Of a DNA stretch of 18,112 nt, positions 13,857-18,112 are shown in pieces (within the stretch, counting starts at the first letter, position 1; each line of letters opens with the position of its first letter). Source of the stretch: Acidianus hospitalis (GTDB taxonomy: Archaea > Thermoproteota > Thermoprotei_A > Sulfolobales > Sulfolobaceae); contig JAWDOK010000021.1 of NCBI GenBank assembly GCA_046533895.1, forward strand, positions 1 to 18,112, given 5' to 3'. A program made the position numbers and the translations under genes. Below the pieces are notes generated by a model. The model worked only from the letters and a program-made list of their open reading frames with translations. It had not been told where the DNA came from and did not search any database.

Positions 13857-14181
13857 AGAGTGCTAGGATTACTGTAATAGCCAAAATTATCCCTACAAAT
13901 ATCATATTAGGTAAGACCCTTGGTGCATACTGATTTTTAGATATATCTTTTTCATTCTCTAGATAAGAATATAAACCGTAGAGTATTACGATTCCGCCCA
14001 GAATAATCATTACTTCACCATAAGTTACAGAGCTAGAGGATAAGGTTTTGGCACCTTTGAGAATAGATATGAATAAAGCAAATTTCGCTATTACAAAACC
14101 GAAGCCTATTAATGCTATTCCTGTTCTAACCCATGCCAGAAAAGTTCTCTCATTTGCTAAATGATCTGAAGGAGAGCCCAT
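13846..14181 (-). CDS. DUF202 (YidH-like) three-TM membrane protein
   Basis: A 111-aa protein with the DUF202 signature LANERTFLAWVRTGIALIGFGFVIAKF split over residues 8-34, then a second membrane helix around 55-75 (VMIILGGIVILYGLYSYLE) and a third at 90-111. Function of the family is unknown; members are small inner-membrane proteins. An in-frame TTG at 14184 lies just upstream, but the ATG at 14181 is preferred: the minus-strand TATA box at 14203-14212 is centred about 25 nt from it, which would start the mRNA at the ATG. It overlaps the tail of the cation exchanger by 11 bp on the opposite strand; a functional link is not shown. Confidence 0.85.
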   Translation of the reverse strand: MGSPSDHLANERTFLAWVRTGIALIGFGFVIAKFALFISILKGAKTLSSSSVTYGEVMIILGGIVILYGLYSYLENEKDISKNQYAPRVLPNMIFVGIILAITVILALFII

Positions 14182-14202
14182 CAATGGTTTAATGACTACT
14201 TA

Positions 14203-14212
14203 TTATATAAAG
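14203..14212 (-). promoter_or_regulatory. TATA box of the DUF202 gene
   Basis: CTTTATATAA on the minus strand, centred about 25 nt from the ATG at 14181. Confidence 0.55.
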
Positions 14213-14422
14213 ATTTTTAGCAAGAAAATCTGAAAGCTTTCAACCATGAATAAAAGTAAAAAGAAAAGATAATTTAGATTCTTAAATATAATAAAAAATA
14301 CTACGAAAGTGTATAAAAACGTGTTAAATAGTAACGAGAAATCTTGAAAAATATTATGTAAGCTAAAACCTACATTTCATTACTCATAAAATTATTAAAC
14401 TAATTGCGTAAATAGATTATAG

Positions 14423-15874
<1,452 letters not shown>

Positions 15875-15890
15875 AGTCTTTTTCTTGGTA
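15875..15890 (+). terminator. T-rich terminator after the repeat-protein gene
   Basis: GTCTTTTTCTTGG follows directly after the stop codon at 15874; a short T-tract of archaeal type with no hairpin. Confidence 0.35.
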
Positions 15891-15902
15891 GTAATTCTCA
15901 TG

Positions 15903-15946
15903 GTGTCAATTATTAATTTTTATAGTGTCAATAAGTAATTTTTATA
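15903..15946 (+). promoter_or_regulatory. Tandem 22-bp promoter repeats, each with a TATA box
   Basis: Two adjacent 22-bp units, 15903-15924 and 15925-15946, agree at 20 of 22 positions (differences at unit positions 9 and 11). Each starts GTGTCAAT and ends TAATTTTTATA, so each holds a TATA box (15917-15924 and 15939-15946). The second is centred 24-27 nt from the tandem ATGs at 15966/15969 and would give a leaderless mRNA. The GTGTCAAT part sits where BRE or an activator/repressor site would be. Confidence 0.7.
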
Positions 15947-15965
15947 TGCATACTTTGTATTACTT

Positions 15966-16511
15966 ATGATGTTCCTTCAGGACGCATTAATAGTGACCCT
16001 CTTAGGATTAACTCATGGGCTAGATCCAGATCATATAGCTACTGCAAGAATTTTGAAAAATTCTGTTAAAATTCTAAAATTTTCCCTATTTCATTCTTTA
16101 GGATTTGTAATATTAGCTATACCTTTGACCATAATACTAATTATAACTTCCATTAATTCTGTTTATCTAAATATTATAGGCAATTTAATAGGAATAGGCG
16201 TAGCCTTAATTCTACTTGCTTCTGCGTTATTAGGGAAAGAATTTGAGATAGAACCAAAAGAAATGGGACTCCTTCAAGGTTCCTTAGTAGTCACGCCTTC
16301 TAAGATAATTACAGTAGTTCTTGCTATATCTCTGGATAATATAATTTATTCTACAGCCATAGTAGGGATATTCATACTTTCGTCTACATTATCAATATTT
16401 GCATTAAGTTCATTAAACATGATTCCTAGAAAATTCGACAAACCAATAAATGTGGCAATATCCCTATTAACCATAATCTTTTTAGGATTTTCCACATTTG
16501 AGGTTCTATGA
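15966..16511 (+). CDS. Half-length NiCoT/UreH-like metal permease
   Basis: A 181-aa membrane protein with about five to six segments. Seen: LGLTHGLDPDHIATARI at 13-29, where H17, D20, D22 and H23 match the nickel/cobalt transporter helix-II signature (H-x4-D-H, usually HAxDADHI), and FHSLGFVI at 42-49, which parallels the second NiCoT motif (LGHS). The later NiCoT motifs are not present and the protein is about half the usual 330 or more residues, so it belongs with short UreH-like relatives. A divalent metal, probably Ni2+ or Co2+, is the likely cargo (inference). Two start codons, 15966 and 15969, are both possible; TATA spacing slightly favours the second. Expression is from tandem repeats at 15903-15946. 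The stop overlaps the next start by 4 bp (ATGA). Confidence 0.75.
   Translation: MMFLQDALIVTLLGLTHGLDPDHIATARILKNSVKILKFSLFHSLGFVILAIPLTIILIITSINSVYLNIIGNLIGIGVALILLASALLGKEFEIEPKEMGLLQGSLVVTPSKIITVVLAISLDNIIYSTAIVGIFILSSTLSIFALSSLNMIPRKFDKPINVAISLLTIIFLGFSTFEVL
16499..16504 (+). promoter_or_regulatory. Shine-Dalgarno site of the FAH-family gene
   Basis: TGAGGT inside the end of the metal-permease gene, 3 nt before the ATG at 16508. With the ATGA overlap it points to translational coupling. Confidence 0.6.
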
Positions 16512-17347
16512 GATTTACACAAGGTTTAGTGAATGGAAAAAAGACAACAGTTTTTGTAATAAATGACGAATTTTATGTTCCAGATTTTGAGGGAATTGAG
16601 TGCGTGCTTGAAGACTCAAAAAATGTGATAAAAGCTTTTGATCTATTTAAAAATGTTAAAAGTTACAGAAAAGTTGAGTTATCTAAGTTTTTGCCTGCAA
16701 TATTTCCCAACAAGGTATTTTTGCCTGCAGTTAATTTTAGATCTCATTCCAAGGAGTCTTCAATTGAGCCACCTAAACAGCCTTACTTCTTTATGAAAGG
16801 AAATAATTCTATAATAGCTCACGGAGATTCAATAATTATACCTAGAGGAGTTAGAAAGGTTGATTATGAGGGAGAAATTGGGATTATAATAGGTAAAAGA
16901 GGTAAATACATAAAAAAGGAAGAAGCAATGGATTACGTATTTGGATTCACAATTATTAATGATGTAAGCTTTAGGGATTATCAATTTCCAGAAATTCACC
17001 CTTATGGGTTAAATTGGGTTATGGGAAAATCTTTAGATACTGGCTTACCTATAGGTCCTTGGGTTGTAAGTAAGGACGAAATAACTTTTCCATTAGAAAT
17101 AATAACAAGGGTTAACGGGAAGATTGTACAAAAAGGGTCTACGGAAGATATGATATTTTCTATAGAGGAACTAATTTCTTATTTAAGCAATGGAATTACC
17201 TTAGAGCCAGGAGATATAATAACTACTGGTACTCCAGCAGGAGTTGCAGAATTTGGAAATAAAGAATATTTAAAGCCAGGAGATGTCGTGGAGGTAGAAG
17301 TACCGGGAATAGGAATATTACGAAATGAAATTAAAAACGAATTTTAA
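16508..17347 (+). CDS. Fumarylacetoacetate hydrolase (FAH)-family protein
   Basis: A 279-aa cytoplasmic metalloenzyme of the FAH superfamily (COG0179), which cleaves or hydrates beta-diketo and 2-oxo acids. Seen: N-terminal cap (1-70), VNFRSHSKE (75-83), DYEGEIGIIIG with metal ligands E121 and E123, INDVSFRDYQ with D152, NWVMGKSLDTGLPIGPWVV (169-187) and the family-like TTGTPAGV (about 241-248). Length and motif order are normal and the Glu-Glu-Asp metal site is complete. It is not obviously the S. solfataricus 2-keto-3-deoxyarabinonate dehydratase, whose N-terminus and cap differ. Candidates are acylpyruvate hydrolase, oxaloacetate decarboxylase or 2-oxo-enoate hydratase activity. It is co-translated with a metal permease, interesting for a metal-dependent enzyme, but its usual Mg2+/Mn2+ is not the expected cargo. 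Confidence 0.85.
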   Translation: MRFTQGLVNGKKTTVFVINDEFYVPDFEGIECVLEDSKNVIKAFDLFKNVKSYRKVELSKFLPAIFPNKVFLPAVNFRSHSKESSIEPPKQPYFFMKGNNSIIAHGDSIIIPRGVRKVDYEGEIGIIIGKRGKYIKKEEAMDYVFGFTIINDVSFRDYQFPEIHPYGLNWVMGKSLDTGLPIGPWVVSKDEITFPLEIITRVNGKIVQKGSTEDMIFSIEELISYLSNGITLEPGDIITTGTPAGVAEFGNKEYLKPGDVVEVEVPGIGILRNEIKNEF

Positions 17348-17368
17348 CCCTTGTGTATAAGTAAAAGT

Positions 17369-17797
17369 ATGGAAAGTGAAGAAAATTTAATAAAATTTAT
17401 TCTTGAAAATTATAAAAATATTGCTACTATAGGTTTTTCTAAAGATCCTTCAAAGCCCTCTCATTATGTGCCTAAATTTTTAATGGAGCATGGCTATAAC
17501 GTAATACCAGTGAATCCTACTGCAAAAGAGATTCTAGGAAAGAAGAGTTACTCTTCAATCTTGGAAATACCAGATAGAATTGACGTAGTAGAAGTATTTA
17601 GACCATCATCAGAAGTTCCAAAAATAGTCGAGGAAGTGATAAAGAGAAAAAGAGAAAAAGGAGATGTAAAAGTATTATGGCTTCAAGAAGGAATAAGAAA
17701 CGATGATGCCGCTAAATTAGCAGAAAAAGAAGGAATTATTGTAATACAAGATAGGTGCATGTACAAAGAGTATAATAAGCTTATGCAAAATAAGTGA
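17369..17797 (+). CDS. CoA-binding domain protein (COG1832, YccU-like)
   Basis: A 142-aa single-domain Rossmann protein that should bind CoA or an acyl-CoA in the cytoplasm. Seen: IATIGFSKDPSKPSHYV (18-34), the first nucleotide-binding loop; YNVIPVNPTAKEILGKKSY (43-61); DVVEVFRPSSEVPKIVEE (72-89); LWLQEGIRNDDAAKLAEKEG (103-122) and the terminal DRCMYKEY (128-135). All family positions are present at the usual length. An in-frame TTG at 17351 would add six residues, but ATG at 17369 aligns with the family start; no SD is visible. It lies 21 bp after the FAH gene on the same strand, so it is probably the third gene of the metal-permease unit. Known members lack the ligase domains and have no proven reaction. 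Confidence 0.87.
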   Translation: MESEENLIKFILENYKNIATIGFSKDPSKPSHYVPKFLMEHGYNVIPVNPTAKEILGKKSYSSILEIPDRIDVVEVFRPSSEVPKIVEEVIKRKREKGDVKVLWLQEGIRNDDAAKLAEKEGIIVIQDRCMYKEYNKLMQNK

Positions 17798-17814
17798 AAG
17801 AAAAATAGATAAAG

Positions 17815-17823
17815 TTTTTAATA
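17815..17823 (+). promoter_or_regulatory. TATA box of the wHTH gene at 17845
   Basis: TTTTTAATA centred about 26 nt before the ATG at 17845; leaderless spacing. Confidence 0.5.
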
Positions 17824-17844
17824 TGTTTACCCAAAAAATTAATT

Positions 17845-18112
17845 ATGGAAGAAGACTTGAAGAATAAAAAGGAGAGTATAAAGTGTTGCTATAGGTTATC
17901 TGAAACTGATGTAGAATGTTTATTTAAGCTTATTGAATTAAATAAGCCAGTAACATCAATAGAATTAGCTCAAATAATGGGCTTTAGTAAAACAACGGCA
18001 GAAACTAGTTTAAAGAGGTTAATGGACGTAGGTTTAGTAAATAGAATAAAAATAGAAGAGAAAAAGATAGGTAGACCAAAATTTGTTTACTCTGTCATAA
18101 ATAATATTTGGG
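17845..18112 (+). CDS. Winged-helix transcriptional regulator, 3' end cut by the window
   Basis: The first 89 residues are visible and the frame is still open at the window edge. Seen: a short acidic/basic N-terminus with C14-C15, then a winged helix: LSETDVECLFKLIELNKPV (18-36), helix 2 SIELAQIMG, recognition helix FSKTTAETSLKRLMDVGLV (47-65), and a wing with IGRPKFVYSV (75-84). The GRPK-x-VY wing and SETD opening recall the TrmB-like and related archaeal one-component regulators. The part missing could be a dimerisation or ligand domain. The ATG is supported by a TATA box at 17815-17823 and follows the CoA-binding gene by 47 bp, so it is separately transcribed. Target unknown. Confidence 0.8.
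   Translation, partial: MEEDLKNKKESIKCCYRLSETDVECLFKLIELNKPVTSIELAQIMGFSKTTAETSLKRLMDVGLVNRIKIEEKKIGRPKFVYSVINNIW

Overview
The window looks like chromosomal DNA of a thermoacidophilic crenarchaeon of the Sulfolobales (Sulfolobus/Sulfurisphaera/Acidianus type). The reasons are AT-rich sequence with A/T-ending codons, short intergenic gaps, and archaeal TATA boxes centred 24-30 nt upstream of start codons (leaderless mRNAs). GGTGA-type Shine-Dalgarno sites appear only before leadered or downstream genes. Family content also fits: a Csa3-like CARF regulator, a YeeE/YedE sulfur transporter, a tandem Lrp-like regulator, DUF202, DUF1641 and a C/D box sRNA. The species call is inference. I see no rRNA, tRNA, CRISPR array, transposase or phage gene.

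Layout. 44-3442: an isochorismatase-like protein (-), a 14-TM MFS exporter (+), a small 4-TM protein (-) and an EamA/DMT transporter (+). 3460-3515: a GC-rich island that reads as a C/D box sRNA on the minus strand. 3615-6958: an Fsr-like MFS carrier, a benzoylformate-decarboxylase-like ThDP enzyme and a convergent small protein with a degenerate zinc finger. 7218-9420: a two-gene unit of a YeeE/YedE transporter plus a small membrane protein, then an opposing membrane protein with duplicated ExxE motifs. 9421-10166: mostly non-coding, with a promoter-backed 19-codon gene. 10167-12872: a regulator-rich block with PadR (+), then on the minus strand a Csa3-like CARF-wHTH regulator in an apparent operon with an SMP-30 lactonase-like gene, and a double-Lrp regulator. 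12936-14181: a CaCA-type cation exchanger and a DUF202 protein. 14429-15874: a helical repeat protein with a DUF1641-like end and a 115-bp exact internal duplication. 15966-17797: a half-length NiCoT/UreH-like metal permease overlapping a fumarylacetoacetate-hydrolase-family gene, followed by a CoA-binding protein. 17845-end: a truncated wHTH regulator.

How it fits together. The window is a patchwork of short transcription units rather than one pathway. Transport dominates (two MFS, EamA, YeeE, CaCA, NiCoT-like, ExxE protein), with several local regulators and a few catabolic enzymes. The least ordinary items are the C/D sRNA, the repeat protein, the tandem 22-bp promoter repeats before the metal permease, the CARF regulator paired with a lactonase without visible CRISPR genes, the 19-aa basic peptide gene, and three proteins whose family-defining residue is replaced (isochorismatase Cys to Gly, ThDP decarboxylase Glu to Asp, YeeE first-half Cys to Phe).
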